39,781 bases of DNA from a virus: the IMG/VR virus record IMGVR_UViG_3300032245_001521, positions 1 through 39,781 of that record; one strand, 5' to 3'. A program made the translations under genes and the position numbers. Under the pieces are notes generated by a model that worked only from the letters and a program-made list of their open reading frames with translations, did no database searches and was not told the origin of the DNA. Shown one piece after another: positions 10,796 through 19,796 of this stretch; within the stretch, counting starts at the first letter, position 1; the number at the start of each line of letters is the position of its first letter.

Positions 10796-11170
10796 TTAAA
10801 CGTAGCTGGCGCGACGCTGTTGCTGATCAAAAAATATGCTTAATCTTTGAGCATCTGTACTGGGCACAAATGTCAGTTGTACTTGCAACAATACACCATT
10901 TTGTTGTGGAAACACATCCACACTGATTATTTGCAGTCGAGGATCATAACCGGCCACACGCTGTAGTTCTTTTTCAATGGCAGTGTAGGTTGCATTGTTT
11001 TGATTTTCAAACAAGTTATCCCACATTGTGGTTCCATATTGGGGGCGCCCAGGCAGTTGACCTTGACGTATGTTCAGGCCATTTAAAAAATCACGTTTGA
11101 TCAACTCTTGGTCAAGCAAGGTGAATTTTTTATACTGATCTTGTGTGTTAAACCCAATAAATGTTGCCAT
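10796..11170 (-). CDS. 25: Baseplate wedge protein gp25-like
   Basis: A 124-aa protein starting MATFIGFNTQDQYKKFTLLD, matching the small gp25/GPW_gp25 baseplate family in size (T4 gp25 is 132 aa), position and motifs. The centre contains RQGQLPGRPQYGTTMWDNLFE and the second half AIEKELQRVAGYDPRLQIISVDV, the typical pattern in which the 'PER/GxR' turn precedes a C-terminal beta hairpin. gp25 joins the inner baseplate to the sheath and triggers sheath polymerisation. It lies directly upstream of gp6, as in many T4-like genomes. The ATG at 11170 has no clear Shine-Dalgarno sequence. Instead a TAAATA box lies exactly 7 bases before it, overlapping the stop codon of the upstream gene. Confidence 0.9.
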   Translation of the reverse strand: MATFIGFNTQDQYKKFTLLDQELIKRDFLNGLNIRQGQLPGRPQYGTTMWDNLFENQNNATYTAIEKELQRVAGYDPRLQIISVDVFPQQNGVLLQVQLTFVPSTDAQRLSIFFDQQQRRASYV

Positions 11171-11177
11171 AGTATGC

Positions 11178-11183
11178 TATTTA
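11178..11183 (-). promoter_or_regulatory. TAAATA box 7 bases before gp25
   Basis: The minus strand reads GGTTAAATAGCATACT directly before the gp25 ATG. The TAA of the box is also the stop codon of the 276-aa gene. Spacing from the last A of TAAATA to the ATG is 7 bases, identical to the boxes before gp20 and the 73-aa gene. Promoter function is inferred from the T4 late consensus and the presence of gp55. Confidence 0.5.
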
Positions 11184-12011
11184 ACCTTTTGGCTGGCCAG
11201 GGGCAAATCGCAAAGTACCATCTTCGTTGGTAGTGGTTGGTATGGTCACTGGCACAGCGCCAGGTGCATTTGCCGCGGCTATTTGTTGTGCCAACTCCAC
11301 TGCTGGGTCAGGGTAAGTTCCAAAATCAACAGAAGGAATTTTAGAATTACCAATGATGTCTGTGACTATTTGATCCAATACTGTGCGATCAGTGGTGAAT
11401 TCAGTGGATGGAGCATCGGGCCCAGCCAACAATTCATCTCCATACACGTCGACAAAATCTATGGCGTATTGTCCTTGTCTGGCAGCAATTAGTATATTGC
11501 TGGCCAATTCTGCTGATGCTTGGCCATTTAGCCAGGTAAAGACTGCGCCAATACCGTATCTAACAGTGGGTTGTAAAAATGTAGCTTGATATCTAGCACT
11601 TTCGGTTTCGTCCAATACTCCAATGCTGACCAATGCTTGATAAGAACTTTCCATCAATGCAATTTGCACAGTGTGTTGTAGAGTAGGAGCATTCAAGTAA
11701 TCCAACAAACTGTTGATATTGTATGCGCCAGTCCAGGCAGCTGGGGTATTCAACACTGTGATGGTCAATGCTGGAGAAGTGATCAAATTAGTAGCACCTG
11801 GTTTCAGCAGTCCTGCCAATTCCAATGATTCAGGAGTCTGACCATATATGCCTACACCTCGAGTGGACACTGCTGACCCAAGATAAACTGGATTGCCATC
11901 GTCATTCAGCAGCCATCCATCTAACAGTACATCATTGGTATCATAGGCCGGATATGCTGCGGCTGCGGCTGCTTGTGCTGTGAGAGCTCGTACTTGATTT
12001 TGTGATATCAT
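11181..12011 (-). CDS. Unrecognised 276-aa protein in baseplate operon
   Basis: I do not recognise a family. The protein starts MISQNQVRALTAQAAAAAAY and has an alanine-rich N-terminus. A central part (about residues 85-200) looks mainly helical (YNINSLLDYLNAP, HTVQIALMESSYQALVS, RYGIGAVFTWLNGQ, LASNILIAARQGQY). The tail is Pro/Ala-rich and ends RFAPGQPKG. No signal peptide, membrane segment or catalytic motif is evident. It sits between the gp5-type spike and gp25 in a run of baseplate genes, 12 bases after the gp5-like stop, so a virion or baseplate-assembly role is likely. Its stop overlaps the TAAATA box before gp25. Confidence 0.85.
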   Translation of the reverse strand: MISQNQVRALTAQAAAAAAYPAYDTNDVLLDGWLLNDDGNPVYLGSAVSTRGVGIYGQTPESLELAGLLKPGATNLITSPALTITVLNTPAAWTGAYNINSLLDYLNAPTLQHTVQIALMESSYQALVSIGVLDETESARYQATFLQPTVRYGIGAVFTWLNGQASAELASNILIAARQGQYAIDFVDVYGDELLAGPDAPSTEFTTDRTVLDQIVTDIIGNSKIPSVDFGTYPDPAVELAQQIAAANAPGAVPVTIPTTTNEDGTLRFAPGQPKG

Positions 12012-12023
12012 AATTTGTTGCTT

Positions 12024-13757
12024 TTATAGTCTGGATGTTAATACACCGTCACGAGTTTTAATAGGATTGCCTTCTCGATCTCTTACCACACTGCCAGTTA
12101 CTGGAGTTCCGGTTCTAGATATGGGTATAGCCACGGTTGACACCGGTTCAGTCAAAAAGTCTGCAGCAGTCATTGGTTTTTGTATGGACAATTGACTTAT
12201 CTGTGTCACTGACTGATCTGATCTTTGTTTGATTGGAGCAAGTGTGCTGGCACTGGCATTGGTCGATGCGGCGTTGCCCACTGACGTGTCAGACAACGAA
12301 GCTGAGCCATTGAGATTTGCTGTGGTGCTGACTCCTCGACCATGATAGGGATAAGGTTCATGTGTGGGTGCTCGAGTCACTATGGTTTCTAACTGTCCTG
12401 GTTCAGGAGTCCAACCTTGATTGGCCACAAAAACTGTGTCAGCCAATTTATAACCAGTCATAGACTGTACCGGTGTTGTTGGCAATGCGCCACCGCTGTT
12501 GAGGTTGATCACTTTGGCTACAAAATTCAAACTGCCTCCGCCATTCCAGCTGCCAGTTTTGCTTTGTAAAGCCAGTGTACCATCAGATCTCATGCTCAAG
12601 CTAGTTTTACTGTACATGGCAATTCTAGTGTCTGAATAAATTCCCACAGCCGCATCACCTTCCAGTCTCAGTGCAGATTTGGCTTTTAAACGTATGCTGC
12701 CGCCGGCAAACATGTTGATGTCTTGGTCAGCGTGAAAATTCAATGTGCCTTGTGTGCGAATGTTCACAGAGTTTGTGCTGAACACATCTACTGTGCCGGC
12801 TTTGCCTAGTTCGATCCAAGTCTGACCATTGGCATGTGTGATATAAAAACAATCACCATCATCACTCATGGTTATTTGATGACCCTTGGCAGTGCGTATG
12901 CGCACCAAGGCATCTTGGCCAGTGAGATCGCCATCATCCATGACAAAGGTGTGTCCGCCTTGGCGTCCCACTACTGCTATGTCTTGTATCTTGACCGAAC
13001 CTGAGTTTAGTTGACTTTGTATGGTTTTTGGATCAAGTCCACCTTGATAGATGGGTTTGCCAGGTGTGCTGATGCCATACACATTGCTGGGACTCTCTCG
13101 TTGGCTGGTACTGCGAATGGGACCGCGAACAGGATCTCGATCCAGTCCTTGTTGAAACAATATGCCGGCTACCACACTTTGCACTGGTTTGGGTGCATTG
13201 TAAAATTTTGGTGAATCGTTAATTGCTTGATTTTTTTCATTGAGTTCGGTCACCGGCAGCAGTGTGGTATTGGTAAAATAATTTTCTTGTGTGGGGTTGC
13301 CGGCAACATAGTTGGCAGCACTGCCAATGGCTGGAATCATGTGATTGATACCAGGCTCAGGTATGCAACCCACATAGTACCCTTGTGTGGGATCGCCGCC
13401 CACAAAAAAACACAGCACACTGACCCCAAGATCAGGCGGTGTAAACCACATGCCATAACTGTTTCTGTTGCCCGGATAAGTTCCATAACCAACATTGGTG
13501 CCAGACTGTGCTGTGGAACCATAAAATGGCGGGCAATAACTCACAGTACGCCACAGTGTGGGATCATCAAGAGTTGGCAAGCCATCTTCTTTTACTGACC
13601 CAAATTCTTCGATGTAAACTTGCAATCGGCCGCTTCTGGTATTGTCAATGTTGTTGACCACTATGCCAATGTACGGACCCATTTCTGCAGGAGTTCCGCC
13701 ACGATCAAATTTGTAATTTTGTGGGCGACCTCTATTGCGTTGTATATTCTCTGCCAT
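12024..13757 (-). CDS. 5: Baseplate hub/tail spike protein, gp5-type without lysozyme domain
   Basis: A 577-aa protein. Residues about 25-130 look like the OB-fold of gp5/VgrG-type spikes (GPYIGIVVNNIDNTRSGRLQVYI, GVSVLCFFVGGDPTQGYYVGCI, then NHMIPAIGSA). Residues about 255-420 are short repeating beta-strand units (GSIRLKAKSALRLEG, GIYSDTRIAMYSKTSLSM, LALQSKTGS), as expected for the triple-stranded beta-helix needle. The C-terminal 130 residues are Ser/Thr-rich and low complexity. T4 gp5 carries a lysozyme domain between OB-fold and needle; here the linker (about 130-255) shows no lysozyme-like sequence, although overall length is almost the same as T4 gp5 (575 aa). Cell-wall digestion may be supplied by the peptidase-like domain of the protein at 31905. 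The start has AAAGAG upstream. Confidence 0.85.
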   Translation of the reverse strand: MAENIQRNRGRPQNYKFDRGGTPAEMGPYIGIVVNNIDNTRSGRLQVYIEEFGSVKEDGLPTLDDPTLWRTVSYCPPFYGSTAQSGTNVGYGTYPGNRNSYGMWFTPPDLGVSVLCFFVGGDPTQGYYVGCIPEPGINHMIPAIGSAANYVAGNPTQENYFTNTTLLPVTELNEKNQAINDSPKFYNAPKPVQSVVAGILFQQGLDRDPVRGPIRSTSQRESPSNVYGISTPGKPIYQGGLDPKTIQSQLNSGSVKIQDIAVVGRQGGHTFVMDDGDLTGQDALVRIRTAKGHQITMSDDGDCFYITHANGQTWIELGKAGTVDVFSTNSVNIRTQGTLNFHADQDINMFAGGSIRLKAKSALRLEGDAAVGIYSDTRIAMYSKTSLSMRSDGTLALQSKTGSWNGGGSLNFVAKVINLNSGGALPTTPVQSMTGYKLADTVFVANQGWTPEPGQLETIVTRAPTHEPYPYHGRGVSTTANLNGSASLSDTSVGNAASTNASASTLAPIKQRSDQSVTQISQLSIQKPMTAADFLTEPVSTVAIPISRTGTPVTGSVVRDREGNPIKTRDGVLTSRL

Positions 13758-13777
13758 TTTATACTCTTTTAATAATG

Positions 13778-16700
13778 TTAGGCTGCCACTGTTTCTGTGC
13801 CAGCATCGTCAGAACCTGCCATGATTTGTGGTGTACTTAATGTTGCATCTGGCAGGTCAGAAATAATAACGCCATCGACTCCCACAGTCTGACCCGAAGA
13901 AGTGGGTGGTTGTGCAGGGGTAGCTGGCATGGTGGTGCCACCTCCCAATACTTGCTGACTTTGATTGATAGCATTGCCGGCCCCAATTGATTTGAGTATG
14001 CTGTTGTTTAAACTGGTCAAGTATGCCGGAGTTGAAGCAGAACCCAACAAAGGTGTCAGTGAATTGTTGGTAATGCCTGACGCAGTGCGTCCCACTGCAT
14101 TGTTGTTGAGTGTTTGTCTCAATGTAGATGCAGAGGCTTGTTCTTGTTGTTTGGTAGTTTGATCTGGATAGTATGCCAACAAGGTACCCATGACAGTTTG
14201 AGTGAATTTTCCTTTGGAAAACTCGCTTATACAGGTATTGACTTTGTACACATAACTTTGTTTGGCCGCACCGGGCTGTCGGCCACTTTGAAATATCACA
14301 GACTGATTGTTGGGATCAATCAATCCTGTGTTGAGATCATAGTCGCCGGGAGTGTTGATCAAAATTTCAAACAAAATTTCTTGACTGTCAAAGTTTATAG
14401 TTCCGTCAGATAAAAATGGGCTGAAATTGAAATTGCTGGCCCTTACTCCTGCCCAGGCTTCGCCTTGTTGCAGCCAAGCAGGATCTCCCACAATGGTCAG
14501 AGTGGCATTGGCCAAGTCTCCAGGATTGTAGAGAAATCCAGCTGCACTGGCACCAATTTCATTGACTCGTCCAGCTGCTCCTTGACTGCTTTCACTGCTA
14601 CGCACTTGAAAACTTTTCTTTACAGCATCATTTGTTATGGTTTGTGCATTGCTCTTGCCACCGCTCAGCACTGAACTGTACAAAGCATTGTATGTTTGTT
14701 CATAATTTAACACCGAGGTATTTTCACCTGTGAACCAGTAGTTGTATTGCTTGTGTACTCCTCGATATCTGGGTATGGAAAAATAATCACTATACATCTG
14801 ATTGATCTTGTAAGCACTGATCACGTATCGCATACGGTATGCATAGTCATTGCGTTTGTTGTCCCAGCCTAACTGCACAGCTTCCAAATTGATTTTGTAC
14901 CAGGCCACATTGTCTGCGGCTGTTCCGTTATCGTGTTGTTTGCCGGTGTTTTCGTCTATTCTAACAGTGGCCTGCGCACTAATATATCCACTGTTGCGTA
15001 AAATTTGATCAATGAACTGTATTACTTGTGTGCCAGCAGTGCAAGACAGTGTTCGACTGGTGTTGTCCACACTTTGTTTAGTGCCTAGCAACTGGTCTGC
15101 GGCTGTGCCGCCCTGAGGCATGGGTTTGGACTTTTTATCACCTTGTTTGCCTTGTATGACGGCCTGTGCAATTGACGGATTGGCAAACTCTACAATGTAT
15201 TCATCAGGGAAGGTATAGATTCCGCGTTTTACTAAATCAGCCTGATAGTTGTTGAGAGCAGTCATCAACCCTTGACGTATGGTCAAACTTCTGTTGAGTG
15301 CAGCATTGGCGTTTTGTGGGGCCGCAGGCACAGTTCCAGCGGTGGTGCTGGACAATCCACTGTTTGAACTGCTGTTGGTTCCAGAGATAGCAGACTGTGA
15401 AAAATCTGGATTGGCAAATACTCCGCCTGTGGTGGTCACTGAGGTGGGACCGGTCAGCGCATCCTTGACAGTGGTAGCACTGAGTTCAACGTTGTAAGGA
15501 ATGGTGCCACGTAGTTGTCCCACTGGCATTCGATACTGTGGTGCTGTTGCTGTGATATCATACTCAACCAATCGATTGGACACTTTGAACTTGATATCAG
15601 CAATGGACAGCGGGTACCATTTTTCTACAAATGCATAAGAATCACTGCCGTCAGATCGAAAAACTTGTTGTGCGTCATTGCCCGGTTGACCGCTTCTGAC
15701 AAGATTTCCATCTTGATCATAGCCGTAAAATTTGATGACCAACAAATACAGTTGAGAGGCAAAGAGATTTCTTTTTCTCTCTAGCCCAATATATTCAGTC
15801 ACTGCACGGTCAAGATTGTCAATCAATGTGATGCCATTGGGTTCTATCACTGTGAGTTTGACATTGCTGACATTGTGAGCATTGCCAGAGCCACGACCAA
15901 CTATCTGGCTGTCTAGCTTTATGCTGTCAATATAATAGTCGTTGCTGAAATAAGGTGACCGTTGTCCAGTAGCAGCACCACCGCTTTGCATCAACAGTTG
16001 TGCGTCACGAAGAGTTTTGGTCTTGGTCTCAACCATGGCTTGAAAGTCTGCAGGACTCATGAGATACAAACTGGCTGAATAAGTGTATGACCCATACTGG
16101 TCCAAAACATTGGGTTGCGGAGTGACCACACTGCTGTTGAACACGCTGTCAATTTCAGTTCTGGTGGCATTTTTAGCATCTGACGTGTCGTCACCTGTGG
16201 CCGACGCACCCGGAGCTTCACTGACGTTTAAGTTGGTAGGAGCGGCCACTTGTTGACTGGATCCTGACTCAGGAGCAATCAGTGCATTGCCATTTTGAAT
16301 ATTGCTGGTGATTGCCTGAGTTTGTTGTGTTGTGCGCACAGGTGCATTGGTGCCTGTGTCCACTGAATTGACAGACACTGAGGGATCAGCGTTGGTCCCT
16401 GATGTTGTGTCTGGGCGGGTGACCACTCTTCCGTCACCGTTGAAAGCCACTGTTTGATTGGTCGTTGGTGATTCCAACACCTGTGGTGGAGCCGCAGGAT
16501 TTTGTGGATTTGCCGAGTCGGTCCGTGCCTGTTGATCATTGTTGGCCAGGGTGCCTGAGCTGGCTGTAGGTTTACCCACTGTTGATTCGTCATTGGCAAC
16601 AGTTTGCGCTGCTGCTCGTTCGGCTAGAATTTGATCAGTTAGGGTTCTATTTAAAGCAGTTAATTCATCAACTTGCGCTTGTAAATTTGCATCTATGGCT

Positions 16701-16885
16701 AAATGTTTTTCCAGTTCCGAACGAGCTAGAGCTAATTCTTTAGGATCTGGATTTGGACTGGCTTCAAGATTCGCAATATATCTTTCGTCGTCTGTGATGA
16801 ATCTGTTATTTTTTTTGATCTCCAAGGCCAGTCGTACTAGATCTTGATTTACCCTTCTTTGTTGATTTTCTAATGCAGTGGCCAT
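13778..16885 (-). CDS. Large tail/baseplate structural protein (1035 aa)
   Basis: Not assignable to a named T4 gene with confidence. The first 110 residues are heptad-like and charged (LVRLALEIKKNNRFI, LALARSELEKHL, LQAQVDELTALNRTLTDQI), so a coiled coil is likely. Residues about 110-260 are Thr/Ser/Asn-rich low complexity. A folded core follows from about 265 (YGSYTYSASLYLMSPADF, YFSNDYYIDSIKLDSQ, KLTVIEPNGITLIDNL, LYLLVIKFYGYDQDGN, KWYPLSIADIKFKV). The tail is again low complexity. The core pattern recurs in large tail proteins of T4-like marine phages, where a hub role is sometimes proposed. It lies between the gp53-like and gp5-like genes; a gp27-like hub function fits this context but is inference. 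The ATG is one base after the gp53-like stop. Confidence 0.85.
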   Translation of the reverse strand: MATALENQQRRVNQDLVRLALEIKKNNRFITDDERYIANLEASPNPDPKELALARSELEKHLAIDANLQAQVDELTALNRTLTDQILAERAAAQTVANDESTVGKPTASSGTLANNDQQARTDSANPQNPAAPPQVLESPTTNQTVAFNGDGRVVTRPDTTSGTNADPSVSVNSVDTGTNAPVRTTQQTQAITSNIQNGNALIAPESGSSQQVAAPTNLNVSEAPGASATGDDTSDAKNATRTEIDSVFNSSVVTPQPNVLDQYGSYTYSASLYLMSPADFQAMVETKTKTLRDAQLLMQSGGAATGQRSPYFSNDYYIDSIKLDSQIVGRGSGNAHNVSNVKLTVIEPNGITLIDNLDRAVTEYIGLERKRNLFASQLYLLVIKFYGYDQDGNLVRSGQPGNDAQQVFRSDGSDSYAFVEKWYPLSIADIKFKVSNRLVEYDITATAPQYRMPVGQLRGTIPYNVELSATTVKDALTGPTSVTTTGGVFANPDFSQSAISGTNSSSNSGLSSTTAGTVPAAPQNANAALNRSLTIRQGLMTALNNYQADLVKRGIYTFPDEYIVEFANPSIAQAVIQGKQGDKKSKPMPQGGTAADQLLGTKQSVDNTSRTLSCTAGTQVIQFIDQILRNSGYISAQATVRIDENTGKQHDNGTAADNVAWYKINLEAVQLGWDNKRNDYAYRMRYVISAYKINQMYSDYFSIPRYRGVHKQYNYWFTGENTSVLNYEQTYNALYSSVLSGGKSNAQTITNDAVKKSFQVRSSESSQGAAGRVNEIGASAAGFLYNPGDLANATLTIVGDPAWLQQGEAWAGVRASNFNFSPFLSDGTINFDSQEILFEILINTPGDYDLNTGLIDPNNQSVIFQSGRQPGAAKQSYVYKVNTCISEFSKGKFTQTVMGTLLAYYPDQTTKQQEQASASTLRQTLNNNAVGRTASGITNNSLTPLLGSASTPAYLTSLNNSILKSIGAGNAINQSQQVLGGGTTMPATPAQPPTSSGQTVGVDGVIISDLPDATLSTPQIMAGSDDAGTETVAA

Positions 16886-16886
16886 G

Positions 16887-17189
16887 TTAGAATCCTAGCG
16901 CAGAACGCAGTGTGCTGAGTTTGGGTAGATATATTGTGGTTCCTATTTTGAAGTCCAAGGGAGGTGCTTGCAAGGTATTGGGATTGCGTTGATAAAAAAC
17001 CCACCACAGTGTGGGAGTTTCATAGAGATCATAGGCCAGCATGTCGGGTCGATACTGGTACGTTTCGTTGATTACCATTTGCAAATCATCAGGCAATTTG
17101 GGTATGGGTCGATTGACCATGTTGCTGAGATAAAACTGTTGGAAACCAGTGGTAAAATACGGGCTGGTTGAGCTGTATACAGTGGCCAT
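16887..17189 (-). CDS. 53: Baseplate wedge protein gp53-like (LysM-like)
   Basis: A 100-aa protein. The C-terminal half (YRPDMLAYDLYETPTLWWVF, then PPLDFKIGTTIYLPKLSTL) has the pattern of LysM-like small baseplate proteins: 'RPD.LA..LY..P.LWW' followed by 'G..I.LP'. T4 gp53 contains a LysM-like fold and connects neighbouring wedges; it is about twice as long, so this is the compact version. The ATG overlaps the stop of the upstream gene as TAATG, and the stop is followed after one base by the ATG of the 1035-aa tail gene. This implies translational coupling inside the baseplate operon. A peptidoglycan-binding LysM protein of another kind is less likely given the context. Confidence 0.75.
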   Translation of the reverse strand: MATVYSSTSPYFTTGFQQFYLSNMVNRPIPKLPDDLQMVINETYQYRPDMLAYDLYETPTLWWVFYQRNPNTLQAPPLDFKIGTTIYLPKLSTLRSALGF

Positions 17190-19381
17190 TACCAGAACCC
17201 TCCTTTTAACAAGTTTCCTGAGGCAAAATCTTTCACGCTGAATTGTTGACTGACTTGACTGCGACTTTGTATGGGCAACAGTGTGAGATTAATATCCATC
17301 TTGGTGGGGACATAAGTTGCGTTGGGATCAGCTGTGCCAAAAGAATTCAACGGCACTGGTCCGGGCTCTGCGCCAGGAGTTATTTTGGCAGTGATCATGC
17401 GTATCAGGGAAGCAGTGAGTCTGCCACCAGGGCTGGCTGACGCAGAAGTAGATCGGTTTCTGGCAGCCAGTAAGTCAGTACCATTGTTGGAAGTGGTCTG
17501 AGCACGAATATAGTCAACATCGTCGGGCAAGACGTATTCAAAATTGCTGACCACGCACGGGTGCATGTTGTATTGGAAGTCGCCTAGGCCTGACAGGAAT
17601 GTCAGCGGTGGTGGGCTACCACGTTCGGGATCTTGTCCATAGAACATCTTGGTCACTGTTCTGAAAAAATGTATCACTGCCAGCAAGTAGTTGGCTTCTG
17701 CTGTGTCCTGTGCTGTGAATTTGGCACGTATATTAATAGAATCCACGTAGCTGTTTTTGTAAAAATATCCACGATAGTTAGAGTGTGTGAGATCGTAGGA
17801 CTCATAGTTGGCACGATAGCTGGTGCTTATGCTAGGAGTGTAAGGAAATATCACGCCATTGGTATTCCACAACGGTGTCAATATAGAACTTGCAAACGCT
17901 GCCTGATACACGTCTCCAGAATTGGCTGCATTGTACAAATATCTACTGCCGTCGGCCAAGCTGAGTCGCACACGCCAGTCCCCAGTTCTTGGAGTAGTTT
18001 GGGTTTGTACTCTGGCAGTTTGTTGTTGTCTTACTTGTTCATTTAATCCAGCAGTCACACCAGCATCTTGTGTTAGCACACCTACGCCATTTACATCAAC
18101 TTTGAAATCTGCAGGAGTGCCGGTGGTGTTGAACAATTGATTTGCAGTAAGAGCCGCTGTTTGGTCAACATTGCCCACCGGGGCAGGCACAAAGGCCACG
18201 TCATTGATGCCAACATTGGGGTTCACCGTGAAGTTGCTGTAGCCAGCATCTGTGGCAGTCAAATTGGTTTGTGCAGGATTGCCAGGTACGGCTGCTCCGG
18301 CTACCAGGGTACCACCAGCAGAAAAAATGTTAACGCCACTTTGACTGCCATTGGGCAATAGGCCTGTTACTTGGTTGACACTGACTGGATTGGGAGAATT
18401 TTTAAGGGCCAGTACTTGATTTACATTGACGCCGGTGAGTGCCGACACTGCTGCATTTACAATAGCAGGGTCAATGGTTGGCTTTGTTGGAGGTGCTGGT
18501 GGTCCGTTAAACTCAGGTGAATTTGGATCAAACGGACTGGGCGGACCTACAACTGTTTGCCCAGCAGGCAACGTATTGGGATTGGCCGCGCCGCCAGCAC
18601 CAACAACTGGGGCTGGTTTGTTGTTTACTGCATTTACGCCCTGTCCGAGTACTTGCAGTGCTGATTGAACGTTGATGCCTCCTGGCTGACTGACCAATGA
18701 AACAACTTGGGGGGCAACAGTTTTTATAAATGCCGGGTCAGTGACCACACTCTTGGCTTTGTCAAACAGAAGATTGGCTTGGCCTGTAATTTTATCAAAA
18801 GCACTGGGTGTATAGGTTGATTCGTTGGCAGCAGCAATACCAGCTTCTCTAGGCACTATTTCACCAGGAGCATCAGTAGTCACGCTAGAAAATTCAGCGT
18901 TGGTGCCAAATTCAGAACCTTCAGGTGACAGCGGTGTATTAGCAGTTGGTCCAGAAAATTCAGCAGCAGTACCAAATTCAGACCCTGCGGGTGACACTGG
19001 GCCACTGATGCCCCTAGTGAGAGACTCAGTTCCTACATCAGGTGTTAGATTGTAGTTGCCAAACGTACTCTCCGGTCCGGTTGTGTACTGAACATCAAAT
19101 TTTACAGGGCCATCAAATGGCTGATAGCCGTTGGCTAGAAAATCTGAACTACCCGGCCCACTGACTATGTCACCGGCGTAATTGGCATCAAACCAATCAG
19201 AGCTGCCGGCGAAATCTCCCACTTGGCTTTGTAACTCGGGCAAGAATCCATCAGAGAAATAGCTGTCAGAGATAAATCCGTCTGACAAAAATTCAGCGCC
19301 CGAGTCCAACACCGACGATGATACCGCATCAGCAGCAAAGGTTTCTCCTATAAACTCTACACCAATTGCTTCGAGGCTCAT
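17189..19381 (-). CDS. Tail-tube cap-like baseplate protein (gp48-like C-terminal domain) with long low-complexity N-terminus
   Basis: A 730-aa protein in two parts. Residues 1 to about 440 are Gly/Ser/Pro/Asn-rich and acidic, with short internal repeats including two copies of SP.GSEFGT.AEFS 22 residues apart. Residues about 445-730 form a conserved domain (TGDWRVRLSLADGSRYLYN, NGVIFPYTPSISTSYRANYE, YFYKNSYVDSINIRAKF, LLAVIHFFRTVTKMFYGQDP, PPPLTFLSGLGDFQYNMHP, LPDDVDYIRAQ). That pattern is typical of T4-like phage proteins placed as tube-cap/gp48-type baseplate components, which seed tube assembly. The start has AAGGA 8 bases upstream. The gene lies 12 bases after the cupin gene and overlaps gp53-like by one base. 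The symbol is left blank because gp48 and gp54 types are hard to separate by eye. Confidence 0.8.
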   Translation of the reverse strand: MSLEAIGVEFIGETFAADAVSSSVLDSGAEFLSDGFISDSYFSDGFLPELQSQVGDFAGSSDWFDANYAGDIVSGPGSSDFLANGYQPFDGPVKFDVQYTTGPESTFGNYNLTPDVGTESLTRGISGPVSPAGSEFGTAAEFSGPTANTPLSPEGSEFGTNAEFSSVTTDAPGEIVPREAGIAAANESTYTPSAFDKITGQANLLFDKAKSVVTDPAFIKTVAPQVVSLVSQPGGINVQSALQVLGQGVNAVNNKPAPVVGAGGAANPNTLPAGQTVVGPPSPFDPNSPEFNGPPAPPTKPTIDPAIVNAAVSALTGVNVNQVLALKNSPNPVSVNQVTGLLPNGSQSGVNIFSAGGTLVAGAAVPGNPAQTNLTATDAGYSNFTVNPNVGINDVAFVPAPVGNVDQTAALTANQLFNTTGTPADFKVDVNGVGVLTQDAGVTAGLNEQVRQQQTARVQTQTTPRTGDWRVRLSLADGSRYLYNAANSGDVYQAAFASSILTPLWNTNGVIFPYTPSISTSYRANYESYDLTHSNYRGYFYKNSYVDSINIRAKFTAQDTAEANYLLAVIHFFRTVTKMFYGQDPERGSPPPLTFLSGLGDFQYNMHPCVVSNFEYVLPDDVDYIRAQTTSNNGTDLLAARNRSTSASASPGGRLTASLIRMITAKITPGAEPGPVPLNSFGTADPNATYVPTKMDINLTLLPIQSRSQVSQQFSVKDFASGNLLKGGFW
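18888..18995 (-). repeat. 66-base-period tandem repeat inside the tube-cap-like gene
   Basis: Two copies of a roughly 42-base unit start at 18888 and 18954 on the plus-strand numbering. They encode SPEGSEFGTNAEFS and SPAGSEFGTAAEFS, separated by 8 residues, in the low-complexity N-terminal region. The copies differ at several bases, so the duplication is not very recent. Confidence 0.7.
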
Positions 19382-19393
19382 TCAGTTTGTTCC

Positions 19394-19753
19394 TTAATAT
19401 TTTTCTGCCAACTGTTCTAGGTCAGTTTCTTCGGTTGGATGTATACAGTACCACACAGCATCTTCCAGGGTGGCTGCTACAACTCGAGTATTGGCTGGAA
19501 TGAAAAAATGTGCTGGCGCTTTGAATTTCACTTGGCTTGTTTCACTTTTTATGACCACAGATCCGTGAGCCAAGACCACTACATGGTCTTCGTCAAATTG
19601 TTTAGTTCGCACCTGTGTATTTTTAGGTGCGCGATAGGCTTTCATGTAAACTCCAGAAGTCAAAATGTGTTTTACTTCTACACCATGACTGGCTAGAGTA
19701 ACGGGCGGTGCTTCAACTGGAGCGGCTTCAGGATAAGAGATAGAGGTTGTCAT
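19394..19753 (-). CDS. Small cupin-fold protein at the head of the baseplate operon
   Basis: From the ATG at 19753 this is 119 aa. A TTG at 19768 would add MSKYK, but the ATG is preferred. The middle of the protein has the cupin rhythm of short beta strands with conserved glycines: AYRAPKNTQVRTKQFDEDHVV followed by LAHGSVVIKSE, then APAHFFIPANTRVVAATL and DAVWYCIHP. Metal-ligand positions are only partly present: the His of DEDH and the His of CIHP are visible, but the full HxH...E...H set is not. It may bind a ligand without being an enzyme. The gene is first in the minus-strand structural operon, only 12 bases before the tube-cap-like gene, so it is probably made late with tail proteins. 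A structural or assembly role and a small-molecule enzyme role are both possible. Confidence 0.75.
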   Translation of the reverse strand: MTTSISYPEAAPVEAPPVTLASHGVEVKHILTSGVYMKAYRAPKNTQVRTKQFDEDHVVVLAHGSVVIKSETSQVKFKAPAHFFIPANTRVVAATLEDAVWYCIHPTEETDLEQLAEKY

Positions 19754-19796
19754 CTTGTATTTACTCAAAATAAAATAGGCTCAGTTTATAAAAAGG

